A stretch of DNA of 46,423 nt from Pseudomonadota bacterium (GTDB taxonomy: Bacteria; Pseudomonadota; Gammaproteobacteria; Burkholderiales; Rhodocyclaceae), in NCBI GenBank assembly GCA_018262245.1, contig JAGTRV010000003.1, positions 1 to 46,423 of the forward strand, given 5' to 3'. Below the pieces are notes generated by a model that worked only from the letters and a program-made list of their open reading frames with translations, ran no database searches and had not been told where the DNA came from. The translations under genes were made by a program, and so were the position numbers. Within the stretch, counting starts at the first letter, position 1, and every line of letters starts with the position of its first letter. Shown here piece by piece: positions 1 through 10,574 of the stretch.

Positions 1-718
1 TTCGCGCGTAATGCTCAGCCAGTTCAACCAGTTCGGTCGGGTCGATGTGGGGAGCCTTGGGCAGCAGTTCGGCCCGCAATTCGGCTCGGGTTGAATGCAG
101 CGAAAGGGCAAGCGCCGGGATGACACGTTGTTGCGGCAATCGGTCAAAAACCCGGCGGTCACCCACCGTTGAAAAAACCAGATTCTTGTGACCGATTCCG
201 CCGTAGGTGCCCAGCGTATCGATCGCCTCAAGCACGTTGTCCATGTTGTGCGAGGGCTCGCCCATGCCCATGAACACAACACGCGTCACTTTGCGTCGGC
301 CTCGACCGAGAACTACCTGCGCTACCATTTCAGCGCTGCTGACCTGACGGAGCAGGCCGTCTCGGCCGGTCATGCAGAACGTACAGCCAACGGCGCAGCC
401 GATCTGGGTTGAAATACACAGGCCATCACGTGGCAGCAGCACGCTTTCAACGGTTTGACCATCCGCCAGTTCAACCAGCAGGCGTGATGAACCATCTTCA
501 CCCGGATGTTCCGAGCGGATGCGAGCCAGTGCCGAGAGCTCTTCTTGCAGGGCGGGGAGCGCCGTGCGCAGGGCCTGCGGCAGAAAATTCTCGGGCTGGT
601 GGCGGCGAGCCCCGGATTCAAGCGGCTTGGCCTGAGTCCAGGCGCGCAGTACCCGGTCGATGTGGCAATCCTTGGCGCCGGTGGCGCGCATGGATTGGCG
701 GATGGTTTCGAGTCGCAT
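1..718 (-). CDS. RlmN-family radical SAM RNA methyltransferase-like protein (3' part cut by window edge)
   Basis: Manual reverse translation from ATG at 718: ...LLPRDGLCISTQIGCAVGCTFCMTGRDG...VVFMGMGEPSHNMDNVLEAIDTL...LALSLHSTRAELRAELLP; CxxxCxxC radical SAM motif and RlmN-type GMGEP motif. Not listed in the ORF track because it is open at the window edge. Confidence 0.85.
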   Translation of the reverse strand, partial: MRLETIRQSMRATGAKDCHIDRVLRAWTQAKPLESGARRHQPENFLPQALRTALPALQEELSALARIRSEHPGEDGSSRLLVELADGQTVESVLLPRDGLCISTQIGCAVGCTFCMTGRDGLLRQVSSAEMVAQVVLGRGRRKVTRVVFMGMGEPSHNMDNVLEAIDTLGTYGGIGHKNLVFSTVGDRRVFDRLPQQRVIPALALSLHSTRAELRAELLPKAPHIDPTELVELAEHYAR

Positions 719-760
719 GCGGGCGTTTTCCTCAGGCCCGCAATGGGCTGCGCTGGGTGA

Positions 761-1453
761 TTAGTGGCAGCCGCCGGCAGCAACGGGGGCGGGGGGCGGT
801 AACTGGGCTCGCTGGGCGGCGCGGGCTTCAACCCAATTCTTCCAGGCAACCAGGCAACCCAGGCAGATAAAGGCGCCGGGGGGAAGAATGGCGACCAGGA
901 AACCCGGGTAGTCGGCCGGCAGGATCTGCAGTGCCGAGGTGCCGGGAATGACCAGTTCGATACCGCCGAGCACGGTGCCGGCCCCGATGAACTCGCGGAT
1001 ACCGCCGAGCAGGCCCAGGGTCCAGATCATGCCAACGCCCATCATCGCGCCGTCAAGGGCCGAGCCGAGCGGGCTGTTCTTGGCGGCAAAGGCCTCGATG
1101 CGACCCAGCACGAGGCAATTGGTGATGATCAGCGGAATGAAGATGCCGAGGATCAAGTACAGGTCGTGCATGTAGGCGTTCATGCCGAGGTCGATGACGG
1201 TGACGACGGCTGCAGCGACCAGGATGAACACCGGGATACGGATTTCGTAGGGAATGAAATTGCGCAAGCAGGCGACGAAGAAATTGGAGAACGCCATGAC
1301 CAGCAGTGTGGCGAAGGACAGCATGACGCCATTGACCAGCGTGGTCGTAATGGCCAGCAGCGGACACATGCCGAGAATCTGGACCAGGCTGCTGTTCTGC
1401 TTCCAGACTCCGTTGAGGGAAATCTGCTTGATTTCGCTGAGCGTGATCAACAT
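761..1453 (-). CDS. rsxE: Electron transport complex subunit RsxE/RnfE
   Basis: 230 aa membrane protein, NSSLVQILGMCPLLAITTTLVNG; position in rnf operon. Confidence 0.95.
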   Translation of the reverse strand: MLITLSEIKQISLNGVWKQNSSLVQILGMCPLLAITTTLVNGVMLSFATLLVMAFSNFFVACLRNFIPYEIRIPVFILVAAAVVTVIDLGMNAYMHDLYLILGIFIPLIITNCLVLGRIEAFAAKNSPLGSALDGAMMGVGMIWTLGLLGGIREFIGAGTVLGGIELVIPGTSALQILPADYPGFLVAILPPGAFICLGCLVAWKNWVEARAAQRAQLPPPAPVAAGGCH

Positions 1454-1457
1454 GGCT

Positions 1458-2126
1458 CTACTCCTTGGCGCTCTTCGGCGCGAACAGGCGTTCGCGGTTT
1501 TCGGTAGCGAACTTTACGGCTTTGTACACGGCCTTGGTCACGGCGCGCGGCGTGACGGTGGCACCGGCGATGGAGTCGAAGTGTCCTCCATCCTTCTTGA
1601 CCTTCCATTCGTTGGCGGTCGGCATCTTTTCGATGGACAGGCCGTTGAACTGGGTAATCCATGGCCGGGTCTTGTTCTTGTCCTTCTTGGGTTCGATATA
1701 GTCACCCAGTCCCGGGGTTTCCTTGTGCAGGGTGACACGAACACCAGCGACTTCACCATTGGCGCGAATGGCCAGCAGCATGCGAATCTTGCCGGCATAA
1801 CCATCCGGGGCGACGGCTTCCAGCACCAACGTGGAAGGCTCGCCCTTGAGACGTGCCCGATAGATGGTGGATTCGTCCTCCTGACCCAGCTCCGGGGTGG
1901 CCGGCAGGGTCAGGGTATCCGCCAGTAATTCGTTGTCGTACAGATCGTTCGGCAAGACCTCGTTGATCGTCCGCATCTTTTCTTCAGCCGCCGACGCATC
2001 AATGGCGGGCTTGGTCATGGTGTAGACGACGGCCAGCGCAGCGGTGAAAGCGGCGACGAACAAAACCAGAATGACCGACGTGCGCGTGGCCATGCCGGTG
2101 GCAGTGGGTTCCTTGATCGTTACCAT
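1458..2126 (-). CDS. rsxG: Electron transport complex subunit RsxG/RnfG (covalent FMN subunit)
   Basis: 222 aa; FDSIAGATVTPRAV flavinylation motif; operon context. Confidence 0.95.
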   Translation of the reverse strand: MVTIKEPTATGMATRTSVILVLFVAAFTAALAVVYTMTKPAIDASAAEEKMRTINEVLPNDLYDNELLADTLTLPATPELGQEDESTIYRARLKGEPSTLVLEAVAPDGYAGKIRMLLAIRANGEVAGVRVTLHKETPGLGDYIEPKKDKNKTRPWITQFNGLSIEKMPTANEWKVKKDGGHFDSIAGATVTPRAVTKAVYKAVKFATENRERLFAPKSAKE

Positions 2127-2127
2127 G

Positions 2128-3144
2128 TCACTGGTCCTTCATGCCGAATACGGGAGGCTGGGTGTACATGTCGATCAACGGTACGCAGATATTGAAAAGC
2201 AGTACGGCGAATGCAACGCCATCGGGATAGCCGCCGAAGACACGGATCAGGTAGGCGAGCAGGCCGATACCGGCGGCGAAGAGCAGCTTGCCGCGCGGCG
2301 TTGTCGCACCGGTAACCGGGTCGGTGACAATGAAGAAGGCGCCGAGCATGCTGCCGCCACTGAGTAGGTGGAACAGTGGGCTGGCATAAGTGGCCGGTTG
2401 CCAGAGCCAGAGAGCGCCTGAGATGACGACCATGCCAGCGATGAAGGCGGTTGGCATGTGCCAGGTAATGACGCGCTGCTGAATCAGCCACACGCCGCCG
2501 AGCAGGTAGGCGAGGGCAACCCATTCCCAGCCACGACCGGCAACCAGACCAAAAACCTCCGGGTTGGCCAGGATGCTGGAAACAGATGTGGAATGCGAGT
2601 CTCCGGCCAGCATCAGCGCCGTCTTCATGGCGTCCAGTGGTGTTGCCGAGGTGAGGCCGTCAAGCCGGGGGGCAAGACCAAAAATGACTTGCAGCTGGCT
2701 GGAAAAATGGCCGTCGGTGCCGGGCCATTGCGACATCAGCGCCGGGAAGGAAACAATGGATACGGCAAAGGCAATCATTGCCGGGTTGAACGGGTTTTGC
2801 CCGAGGCCGCCGTAAAGTTGTTTGGCGATTACGATGGCGAACAGGGTCGCTGTCACCGTCAACCACCAGGGAACCAGCGGTGGGAAGGTCAGCGTAATCA
2901 GCCAGGCAGTCACTACCGCCGAGAGATCGGGCAGAAAGAGGCCGAGCGGACGGCGACGCACTTTGAGCATGAGCGCTTCGCCAACAAGCGCCGTGATCGT
3001 AGTCAAGGCGAGATGAATCAGGATGGCCGGGCCGAATAGCCAGACGTAAGCCGCAATGCCCGGCAGCAGGGCAAGCAGGACCTTGAGCATGACCCGCTGG
3101 ACAGAAGCTTCCTTGAGCAGGTAGGGGGAGGTGTTGAATTCCAT
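2128..3144 (-). CDS. rsxD: Electron transport complex subunit RsxD/RnfD
   Basis: 338 aa polytopic; LTSATPLDAMKT FMN-attachment-like motif; operon context. Confidence 0.95.
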   Translation of the reverse strand: MEFNTSPYLLKEASVQRVMLKVLLALLPGIAAYVWLFGPAILIHLALTTITALVGEALMLKVRRRPLGLFLPDLSAVVTAWLITLTFPPLVPWWLTVTATLFAIVIAKQLYGGLGQNPFNPAMIAFAVSIVSFPALMSQWPGTDGHFSSQLQVIFGLAPRLDGLTSATPLDAMKTALMLAGDSHSTSVSSILANPEVFGLVAGRGWEWVALAYLLGGVWLIQQRVITWHMPTAFIAGMVVISGALWLWQPATYASPLFHLLSGGSMLGAFFIVTDPVTGATTPRGKLLFAAGIGLLAYLIRVFGGYPDGVAFAVLLFNICVPLIDMYTQPPVFGMKDQ

Positions 3145-3147
3145 GAT

Positions 3148-4860
3148 TTAGCTGTTCTTCTCGCCGTCCGGGGCTGCATTGGCCATAACGGCCTGGTTCT
3201 GGCGCGCATCGATTTCGGCAATTTCCTGCTCGACAGCAGGGGGCAAGTGATCGACATTTTTCGGTTGGGCTGCGGCGCGCTGGGCTTTAGCCCGTTCCAT
3301 GGCGGCTTCGATGGTTGCCCTTTTTGCAGCATCCGCGGCGCTAGGGGCGTCAGGAGCTGGCTCAGCGACAGTCGTTTCAGGCGCATTGGCTGCGGCAAGG
3401 GCTTCAGCCGCCTTTTTGGCGGCCTGGGCAGCGGCTGCCTTGGCCAGCTTTTCGGCTTTCTCGGCTTTTTCCCGCTCTTCGCGCAGTTGCTTGAATTCGA
3501 AACGGTTCTTGGCACCTTCGGCCGCCTGGCTTTCCCGTTCGCGCGCCCAGATTTCACTCTTGGCAAAGCGGAAATACTGGACGAGCGGGATGCGTGAGGG
3601 GCAGACGAACGAGCAGCAACCGCATTCGATGCAGTCGAAGATGGCGTATTCCTGGGTCTTGCCGAAATTCTTGGCGCGGGAGAACCAGTACATTTCGAAA
3701 GGCTGCAGTTCGTGCGGGCAGGCCCGGGCGCATTCGCCGCAGCGGATGCACGGCATCTCGGGCGGTTTGGGCGGGAACAGAGTTGGCGAATGGGCGATCA
3801 GGCAATTGGTTGCCTTGACCACCGGCGCCTTGGTGTCAGGCACCAGGAAGCCCATCATCGGGCCACCCATGATGATGCCATCGGTGTCCGGTTTGGGCTG
3901 GCCGATACGGAGCAGTTCGTCCATCGGCGTACCGATCAGCACTTCCCAGTTGCGCGGTTCGCCGACATTGCCGGTGATCGTGACCAGCCGGGAGATGACC
4001 GGTTCGCCATGGGCGAGAGCACGCCAGGCCGTATAGGCGGTGGCGACGTTGAAGCACTGGACGCCGAGATCAGTCGAACGCTTGGAGGCCGGCACTTCCT
4101 TGCCAGTCAGAACGCGGATCAGCTGCTTGGCGCCACCGGCCGGGTAACGGGTCGGGACGACGACGACTTCGAATTCCTTGAACGCTTCGCCTAGCGCCTT
4201 GATGGCCGCCGTCATGGCGGCTGCGGCTTCCGGCTTGTTGTCCTCGATGCCGATTAGCACCTTCTTCGGCCGCAGCAGGTCGCGGAAAACGCCGGCGCCA
4301 CGCACGACTTCCTCGGCGCGTTCGCGCATCAGCAGGTCGTCGCAGGTGATATAGGGCTCACATTCGGCCCCGTTGATCACCATTTCCTCCATCGGCACAG
4401 TCTTCGATGCGGTCAGCTTGCCGTGGGTCGGGAAAACGGCGCCACCCAGACCGACGACGCCGGCCTCGCGCAGCAGTTCGCGCACAGCTTCGGGTTCCAG
4501 TGAGGCGTAATCGACCGGCTGGCGGTCGATCCAGCGATCCTCGCCATCCGGTTCAATAACCACGGTCGCCGCAGTCAGGCCGGACGGATGGGCGGCCGGA
4601 TAGAGGCCGACCTCGATCACCGTGCCGGAAGTCGGGGCGTGGACAGCCGCCGAAATCCAGCCATCGGCTTCACCGATTTTCTGGCCCTTGAGTACCTTGT
4701 CACCCACCTCGACGATGGGACGCGGCGTGCCACCAATACTCTGGTGCAGCGGAACGGCCAGGCGGGAAGGCAGCGGTGCCGTGGCAATCGGCAAGGTGAC
4801 GGACTGAACCTTGTTGGTGGCTGGTTTGACGCCACCCTTGAACTTGAATAATTGCAGCAT
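3148..4860 (-). CDS. rsxC: Electron transport complex subunit RsxC/RnfC
   Basis: [17 protein letters not shown] start; CIRCGECARACP and CIECGCCSFVCPS ferredoxin motifs; Ala/Lys-rich C-terminus. Confidence 0.95.
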   Translation of the reverse strand: MLQLFKFKGGVKPATNKVQSVTLPIATAPLPSRLAVPLHQSIGGTPRPIVEVGDKVLKGQKIGEADGWISAAVHAPTSGTVIEVGLYPAAHPSGLTAATVVIEPDGEDRWIDRQPVDYASLEPEAVRELLREAGVVGLGGAVFPTHGKLTASKTVPMEEMVINGAECEPYITCDDLLMRERAEEVVRGAGVFRDLLRPKKVLIGIEDNKPEAAAAMTAAIKALGEAFKEFEVVVVPTRYPAGGAKQLIRVLTGKEVPASKRSTDLGVQCFNVATAYTAWRALAHGEPVISRLVTITGNVGEPRNWEVLIGTPMDELLRIGQPKPDTDGIIMGGPMMGFLVPDTKAPVVKATNCLIAHSPTLFPPKPPEMPCIRCGECARACPHELQPFEMYWFSRAKNFGKTQEYAIFDCIECGCCSFVCPSRIPLVQYFRFAKSEIWARERESQAAEGAKNRFEFKQLREEREKAEKAEKLAKAAAAQAAKKAAEALAAANAPETTVAEPAPDAPSAADAAKRATIEAAMERAKAQRAAAQPKNVDHLPPAVEQEIAEIDARQNQAVMANAAPDGEKNS

Positions 4861-5402
4861 CAGGCAGCTTTCCTGATCTCGGTAACCGGGTATTTCCATT
4901 TCCAGTTATCCACGGTTTCCGGGATGGTGACCATGGCAATGCATTCGACCGGGCAGGGCGGCAGGCAGAGTTCGCAGCCGGTACATTGCTGGGCGATGAT
5001 GATGTGCAGCTGCTTGGCCGCGCCGACGATGGCATCGACCGGGCAGGCCTGGATGCACAGCGTGCAGCCGATGCAGGTGTTTTCGTCGATGACCGCCACT
5101 TGTTTTGGTTTTTCTTCGGCGTTCAGCGCCTTGACTTCACGCCCGAGCAGATCAGCCAGCTTGCGGACACCTTCTTCGCCACCGGGAGGGCAAAGATTGA
5201 TGTCGGCCTCGCCCTTGGCGATGGCTTCGGCGTAGGGATGGCAGCCGGGGAATCCGCATTGACCGCACTGGGTCTGAGGCAGCAGGCCTTCGATTTTTTC
5301 GACCAGCGGATTGCCATGGACCTTGAATTTGATCGAGGCAAAGCCAAGGGCGGCACCGAGAATGATGGCCCCGAGGGCCATGATGGCTAGGGCGCTGATC
5401 AT
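4860..5402 (-). CDS. rsxB: Electron transport complex subunit RsxB/RnfB (Fe-S)
   Basis: 180 aa; [48 protein letters not shown]. Confidence 0.96.
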   Translation of the reverse strand: MISALAIMALGAIILGAALGFASIKFKVHGNPLVEKIEGLLPQTQCGQCGFPGCHPYAEAIAKGEADINLCPPGGEEGVRKLADLLGREVKALNAEEKPKQVAVIDENTCIGCTLCIQACPVDAIVGAAKQLHIIIAQQCTGCELCLPPCPVECIAMVTIPETVDNWKWKYPVTEIRKAA

Positions 5403-5983
5403 TGGTATTTATCCAGTCCGGCGAAGCCCATGAAGGCCAGCGACATCAAGCCGCCGGTGACGAGGGCGATGGCGGTGCCCTTGAAATAGGTCGGGACGTC
5501 GGCGCCCTCGATACGTTCGCGCAGGCCGGCAAAAAGGATCAGGGCGAGCGAGAAGCCGACGGAGCTGCCGGCGCCGAAGAGCAGTGATTCGACGAAATCG
5601 TACTTGGCGCCCAGCGCCAGCAAGGGCACACCGAGTACGGCGCAGTTGGTGGTGATCAGTGGCAGGTAGATGCCGAGCGTCTGATGTAGCATCGGACTGG
5701 TCTTCTGGATGACCAGTTCGGTCAGCTGGACAAAGGCGGCGATGGTGACGATGAAGGCGATGATGCGCAGATACATCAGGTCAAACGGCATCAGCAGGTA
5801 GTGGTCGATGATCCAGCTGGCCCCCGTGCCCACGGTGAGCACGAACGTCGTAGCGGCGCCCATGCCGTAGGCTGTTTCCAGCTTTTTGGACACGCCCATG
5901 AAGGGGCAAAGGCCGAGAATTCTGACCAACACCACATTGTTGACCAGCACCGTGCCGATGAGGATGAATATATAGTGGCTCAT
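5399..5983 (-). CDS. rsxA: Electron transport complex subunit RsxA/RnfA
   Basis: 194 aa; [28 protein letters not shown]. Confidence 0.96.
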   Translation of the reverse strand: MSHYIFILIGTVLVNNVVLVRILGLCPFMGVSKKLETAYGMGAATTFVLTVGTGASWIIDHYLLMPFDLMYLRIIAFIVTIAAFVQLTELVIQKTSPMLHQTLGIYLPLITTNCAVLGVPLLALGAKYDFVESLLFGAGSSVGFSLALILFAGLRERIEGADVPTYFKGTAIALVTGGLMSLAFMGFAGLDKYQ

Positions 5984-6007
5984 AGTTTTAACCAGCTTGA
6001 GGTGCGA

Positions 6008-6036
6008 ATTATCGGGCTTTGTTGCAGTGCAAACAA
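6008..6036 (-). promoter_or_regulatory. Candidate sigma70-type promoter of rsxABCDGE (-35 TTGTTT, 17 bp, -10 GATAAT) with internal TTGCAcTGCAA palindrome
   Basis: Minus-strand reading of 6036-6008; located 25-53 nt upstream of the rsxA start. Confidence 0.5.
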
Positions 6037-6055
6037 CCGCGTAGATCGAATGGGC

Positions 6056-7099
6056 TTATACGGATTTCCGCATGACGTGGGCCAGTGTTTCTGCTACCTC
6101 GCTGACCAGATCCGGGCCACGGTAGATGAAACCGCTGTAGAACTGCACCAGGCTTGCGCCGGCACGGATTTTCTCGGCCGCGTCTTCGCCGCCCATGATG
6201 CCGCCGACACCGATGATCGGCAGTTCTCCGGCCAGGGCGATCGATAGTTTTTTCTGCACGGCCGTTGATTTCTCGAAGACCGGCTTGCCCGACAGGCCGC
6301 CTGTTTCTGTGGCATTCGGCATGCCTTCGACGCCTTCGCGCGACAGCGTGGTGTTGGTGGCGATGACCGCATCGAAGCGATGGCGGCGCAGCGCGTCGGC
6401 GATGGCGGTGATCTGCTCGTCGTCGAGATCGGGGGCGATCTTCAGGGCCATCGGCACGTACTTGCCGTATTGCTCGGCCAGTTGCAGCTGTTTTGCTTTC
6501 AGTTGTGCCAGCAGGTCATCGAGCGCCTCATCCTTCTGCAATTCGCGCAGGTTCTTGGTGTTCGGCGACGAGATGTTGACCGTCACGTAGCTGGCGTCGT
6601 TGTAGACCTTGTCGAGGCAGATCAGGTAATCGTCGGCGGCCTTCTCGATCGGCGTCGTGGCGTTCTTGCCGATGTTGATGCCGAGGATGCCGCCCTTTTT
6701 CGGGAACTCGGCGGCGCGGACGTTTTCCAGCAATTTGTCGACGCCGGCGTTGTTGAAGCCCATCCGGTTGATGATGCCTTGCGCTTCCGGGATGCGGAAC
6801 AGGCGCGGCTTCGGGTTGCCATCCTGCGGGCGCGGCGTGATCGTGCCGATTTCGATGAAGCCGAAGCCGAGCTTGGCCAGGCCATCGATGTGATCGCCGT
6901 TCTTGTCCAGACCGGCGGCCAGGCCGACCGGATTGGGAAATTTGAGGCCCATGACTTCGACCGGGCAGGCGGCGACAGGCTTGGCGACGGCGCAGGCGAG
7001 ACCGGCGGCGTTCATCAGATCGATGCCCTTCATACCGATACCGTGGGCGGTTTCAGCGTCGAGGGAGAAGAAGAATTTGCGGATCAGGGGATATAGCAT
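6056..7099 (-). CDS. pyrD: Dihydroorotate dehydrogenase (quinone), class 2
   Basis: 347 aa; [42 protein letters not shown]. Confidence 0.97.
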   Translation of the reverse strand: MLYPLIRKFFFSLDAETAHGIGMKGIDLMNAAGLACAVAKPVAACPVEVMGLKFPNPVGLAAGLDKNGDHIDGLAKLGFGFIEIGTITPRPQDGNPKPRLFRIPEAQGIINRMGFNNAGVDKLLENVRAAEFPKKGGILGINIGKNATTPIEKAADDYLICLDKVYNDASYVTVNISSPNTKNLRELQKDEALDDLLAQLKAKQLQLAEQYGKYVPMALKIAPDLDDEQITAIADALRRHRFDAVIATNTTLSREGVEGMPNATETGGLSGKPVFEKSTAVQKKLSIALAGELPIIGVGGIMGGEDAAEKIRAGASLVQFYSGFIYRGPDLVSEVAETLAHVMRKSV

Positions 7100-7243
7100 G
7101 ATGGGGCAGCATTTTACCGCATTGCGTCAGCGCTTGCCCGGCATCCTTTGAGCGCCGGTGATGGTGTTGCTCCGGTGCCTTGATTTAAAGTCTGAAACAA
7201 ACTGTAACGACTGATTTTGCACGGTGAGGCTAAACTTCCGCCC

Positions 7244-8632
7244 ATGCGATTTTTACCTTGCTTTTTCCTGTTGAGCGCCAGCTGTCTGTCAGCATGGGCC
7301 GGCGGGCTCAATGATCCGTTCGCTACCGATGCCATGGTGCCGCTCAAGCCATCGCCAGCGTTGTCGGCTCGGGTCGGCGAGGCGCCGTGCGCAACGGCAT
7401 TGCCGGCCAGTGCGCTGACGGCCGTCGATGCCGTCGATCTGGCCCTGTGCAATCACCCGCAGACGCGGGAAGTCTGGGCTGCGGCCCGGGCGCAGGCGGC
7501 ACTGGTTGGCGTGGCGAAGGCGGGTTGGTTGCCGACGCTCACCGGGACTGCGGGTTTAACCCGTTTCGAATATGAAAACAGCGCCTATACCCGGAATACG
7601 GCGGCGCTGACCCTCTCCTGGCTGCTCTATGATTTCGGCCAGCGTTCAGCCAATGTCGAGAATGCACAGCAACTGTTGAACGCCGCTGCGGCCACTCAGG
7701 ATGCGACCGTGCAGAGCTTGTTCCTGGCCGCATTGCAGAGCTATTACTCGGCGCAGGCGACGCAGGCGGCGGTGGTTTCTGCCCTTGAGGCCGAGCGTTC
7801 GGCGCGCGAGAGCTATCAGGCGGCCGATGCTCGCTATGGTGTTGGCGTCGCGACGCCGGCTGACCGTTTGCAGGCGCAGACGGCTTTTTCACAGGCCACG
7901 CTGAACCGTATTCGGGCCGAAGGGGATGTCCGCAATGCCTTGGGCACGCTGGCCAATGCGCTGGGTTTTGAGGCCCAGCTAAGGATCGTCCTGGCAGAAT
8001 TGCCGGCGGTGCCAGCCGGGGTGGTTTTTCAGAAGGAAGTTGATGCGCTGATTGCCGAGGCACAGACCCGGCGACCGGACTTGCGGGCCGCCGAGGCCCA
8101 GCTCAAGGCTGCGGAGGCCAGCATCGATCTGGCTCGCGCCCAGGGGCGGCCGACCATTTCGCTGGGGGCTGGGCCAAGCTGGCAGGATTCGGCTGGCGTG
8201 ATCACGCAGGGCGGCAGCGTCGGGCTGACCTTGAGCGTTCCGATCTTTTCCGGCTTCGATACCACCTATCGGGTGCGCTCGGCGTCGGCGCAGGCCGATG
8301 TCCGGACCGCCCAGCGCGACCGGATCCGGAACCAGATCGCGCTTGACGTCTGGAAGGCCTACCAAAGCCTGACGACCGCAACCCAAAGCCTGAAGACGAC
8401 GGCTGACCTGGTGGCCAGTGCCGAGCAGTCGGCGCAGGTTGCGCTCGGCCGCTACAAGGCCGGTGTCGGCACGGTACTCGACTTGCTGTCGGCGCAAAGT
8501 GCGCTGGCCAGTGCACGTCTGCAGCGCATCCAGGCACAACTGGACTGGAATGTTTATCGCGCCACGCTGGCCCAGGCCATAGGCGCACTTGATTACACGC
8601 TGCTGCAACCGGTAGCGGAAGGAAGACCATGA
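7244..8632 (+). CDS. TolC-family outer membrane efflux protein
   Basis: ORF 7217..8632, likely start at M10 (MRFLPCFFLLSASCLSAWAG signal peptide); OMF repeat region ARYGVGVATPADRLQAQTAFSQA; next to macA. Confidence 0.9.
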   Translation: MRFLPCFFLLSASCLSAWAGGLNDPFATDAMVPLKPSPALSARVGEAPCATALPASALTAVDAVDLALCNHPQTREVWAAARAQAALVGVAKAGWLPTLTGTAGLTRFEYENSAYTRNTAALTLSWLLYDFGQRSANVENAQQLLNAAAATQDATVQSLFLAALQSYYSAQATQAAVVSALEAERSARESYQAADARYGVGVATPADRLQAQTAFSQATLNRIRAEGDVRNALGTLANALGFEAQLRIVLAELPAVPAGVVFQKEVDALIAEAQTRRPDLRAAEAQLKAAEASIDLARAQGRPTISLGAGPSWQDSAGVITQGGSVGLTLSVPIFSGFDTTYRVRSASAQADVRTAQRDRIRNQIALDVWKAYQSLTTATQSLKTTADLVASAEQSAQVALGRYKAGVGTVLDLLSAQSALASARLQRIQAQLDWNVYRATLAQAIGALDYTLLQPVAEGRP

Positions 8633-9867
8633 AACATATCGGGAAGATTCTGATTGGGGGGGCTGTGGCGGTGGCCCTGGCTGGCGGCGGCATCTGGTAT
8701 TCCCAGCAGCGCTCCGCCCAGAATCCTGAGCAGCGTTACAAGCTGACCAACATCGAGAAGGGGGATGTGACGCAGACGGTTTCTGCCAATGGAACCCTGA
8801 ATCCGCTCGTTTTGGTGAATGTGGGTACGCAGGTTTCCGGGACGGTGAAGAAACTTTACGTCGATTTCAATGACAAGGTCAGCGCCGGGCAAAAGCTGGT
8901 CGAGCTCGATCAGTCGCTGTTGCAGACGATCGTGCGGCAAAGCCAGGCGAACGTCGTTAACTTGCAGTCCTCGCTTGATCTGGCCAAGGCAAACGAAGCC
9001 CGGATGAGATCCTTGCTGGCCAAGGAATATGTCTCCCGGCAGGATTACGATGTGGCGCTGCAAGGCTTGAAATCGGCCCAGGCTCAGCTGGTTCAGGCCA
9101 AAGCGGCAGCGGATAAGGATCAGGTTAACCTGGGTTATTCGGTCATTACCTCCCCGGTGTCCGGCGTGGTCGTGGCAAGGCTGGTCGATATTGGCCAGAC
9201 GGTGGCCGCCAGCTTCCAGACCCCGGTGCTGATCCAGATCGCCCAGGATCTTTCCAAGATGGCGATTGATACCAGCTTCGCCGAGGCCGACATCGGTAAT
9301 ATCAAGGAGAAATTGCCGGTTCGTTTTACGGTTGATGCCTTCCCCAATCGAAATTTCCACGGCGAGGTGCAGCAAATCCGCCTGAACCCGACCAATCAGC
9401 AGAACGTGGTCACCTACAACGTTCGCATCCGGGTGGATAACCCCGATCTGACGCTGCTGCCGGGCATGACGGCCTACGTCAATATCGGTGTGCAGAAGCG
9501 TGAAGGTGCGCTGTTAGTGCCGAATGCCGCCCTGCGCTTCAAGCCGGCCGATGCTCCTGACAAGAAAGCGGGAAATGCTCAGAAACCGGCCTCGAACGGT
9601 GGCGTGCCAAGTGCTGGGGGCGGTTCCGATGCCTCCGCGGCGAAGGGACAGGGGCCTGGCAAGGGCAAGAAACGGGACGGTCAGAGCGGAACGGTTTACG
9701 TGCTGTCGGGTAATGAAATGAAGCCGGTCAGTATTCAGCTGGGTATTACCGACAATCGCAGCACCGAAGTGATCGGTGGTGATCTCAAGGAAGGCGACCG
9801 CGTGGTCACCGGTGAAAACACCAATGGTGTCAAGCCGCCGTCCAGCGTTGGCATGCGGATGTTCTGA
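8629..9867 (+). CDS. MacA-like periplasmic adaptor (membrane fusion) protein
   Basis: 412 aa; QTVSANGTLNPLVLVNVGTQVSGTVKKLYVDFND; followed by MacB ATPase and permease. Confidence 0.93.
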   Translation: MKHIGKILIGGAVAVALAGGGIWYSQQRSAQNPEQRYKLTNIEKGDVTQTVSANGTLNPLVLVNVGTQVSGTVKKLYVDFNDKVSAGQKLVELDQSLLQTIVRQSQANVVNLQSSLDLAKANEARMRSLLAKEYVSRQDYDVALQGLKSAQAQLVQAKAAADKDQVNLGYSVITSPVSGVVVARLVDIGQTVAASFQTPVLIQIAQDLSKMAIDTSFAEADIGNIKEKLPVRFTVDAFPNRNFHGEVQQIRLNPTNQQNVVTYNVRIRVDNPDLTLLPGMTAYVNIGVQKREGALLVPNAALRFKPADAPDKKAGNAQKPASNGGVPSAGGGSDASAAKGQGPGKGKKRDGQSGTVYVLSGNEMKPVSIQLGITDNRSTEVIGGDLKEGDRVVTGENTNGVKPPSSVGMRMF

Positions 9868-10574
9868 TGACGGATGCAGTCATCCGGGTCGTCGGCCTGG
9901 GCAAGTCATATGAAACAGCGGCCGGGCTGTTTCCGGCCCTGAAGGGTGTCGATCTCGCGATCCAGCCAGGCGAATACCTGGCCATCATGGGGCCGTCCGG
10001 CTCAGGCAAGTCGACATTCATGAACCTGCTCGGTTGTCTTGATACCCCGACCGTCGGCGACTATTTCCTGGCCGGCGAAAATGTCGCGCACATGGACAAG
10101 GATGCGCTGGCCATCTTGCGTAACCGGACGCTGGGTTTCGTCTTTCAGGGTTTCAACCTGTTGCCGCGCATGAGTCTGCAGGACAACGTTGCCCTGCCGC
10201 TGGTCTATGCCGGTTTCGATAAGGAAACACGGCGAGCCAAGGCGCGTGAACTGCTCGGCAAGGTCGGTCTGAGCCAGTATGCCGATTCGCTGCCGAACCG
10301 GATTTCCGGTGGCCAGCAGCAGCGCGTGGCGATTGCCCGGGCGCTGGTCAACGAACCGCGCCTGATTCTGGCGGATGAGCCAACTGGCAATCTGGACAGC
10401 CATACCAGCGAAGAAATCATGAAGCTGTTCGATGAGCTGAATCGTGAAGGCATCACCATCGTGCTGGTCACTCACGAACAGGATATTGCCGAGCATGCCA
10501 AGCGGCAGGTCAAGTTTCTCGACGGGCAGGTCGTCAGCGATCACCTGACGGAAAGACAGGGGCTGCCATGCTGA
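9867..10574 (+). CDS. MacB-type ABC transporter ATP-binding protein
   Basis: 235 aa; Walker [10 protein letters not shown], signature [15 protein letters not shown], Walker [10 protein letters not shown]. Confidence 0.95.
   Translation: MTDAVIRVVGLGKSYETAAGLFPALKGVDLAIQPGEYLAIMGPSGSGKSTFMNLLGCLDTPTVGDYFLAGENVAHMDKDALAILRNRTLGFVFQGFNLLPRMSLQDNVALPLVYAGFDKETRRAKARELLGKVGLSQYADSLPNRISGGQQQRVAIARALVNEPRLILADEPTGNLDSHTSEEIMKLFDELNREGITIVLVTHEQDIAEHAKRQVKFLDGQVVSDHLTERQGLPC

Noticed and set aside
3380-3520. Ala/Lys/Glu-rich stretch in rsxC
   Set aside because: Typical RsxC C-terminal low-complexity extension.
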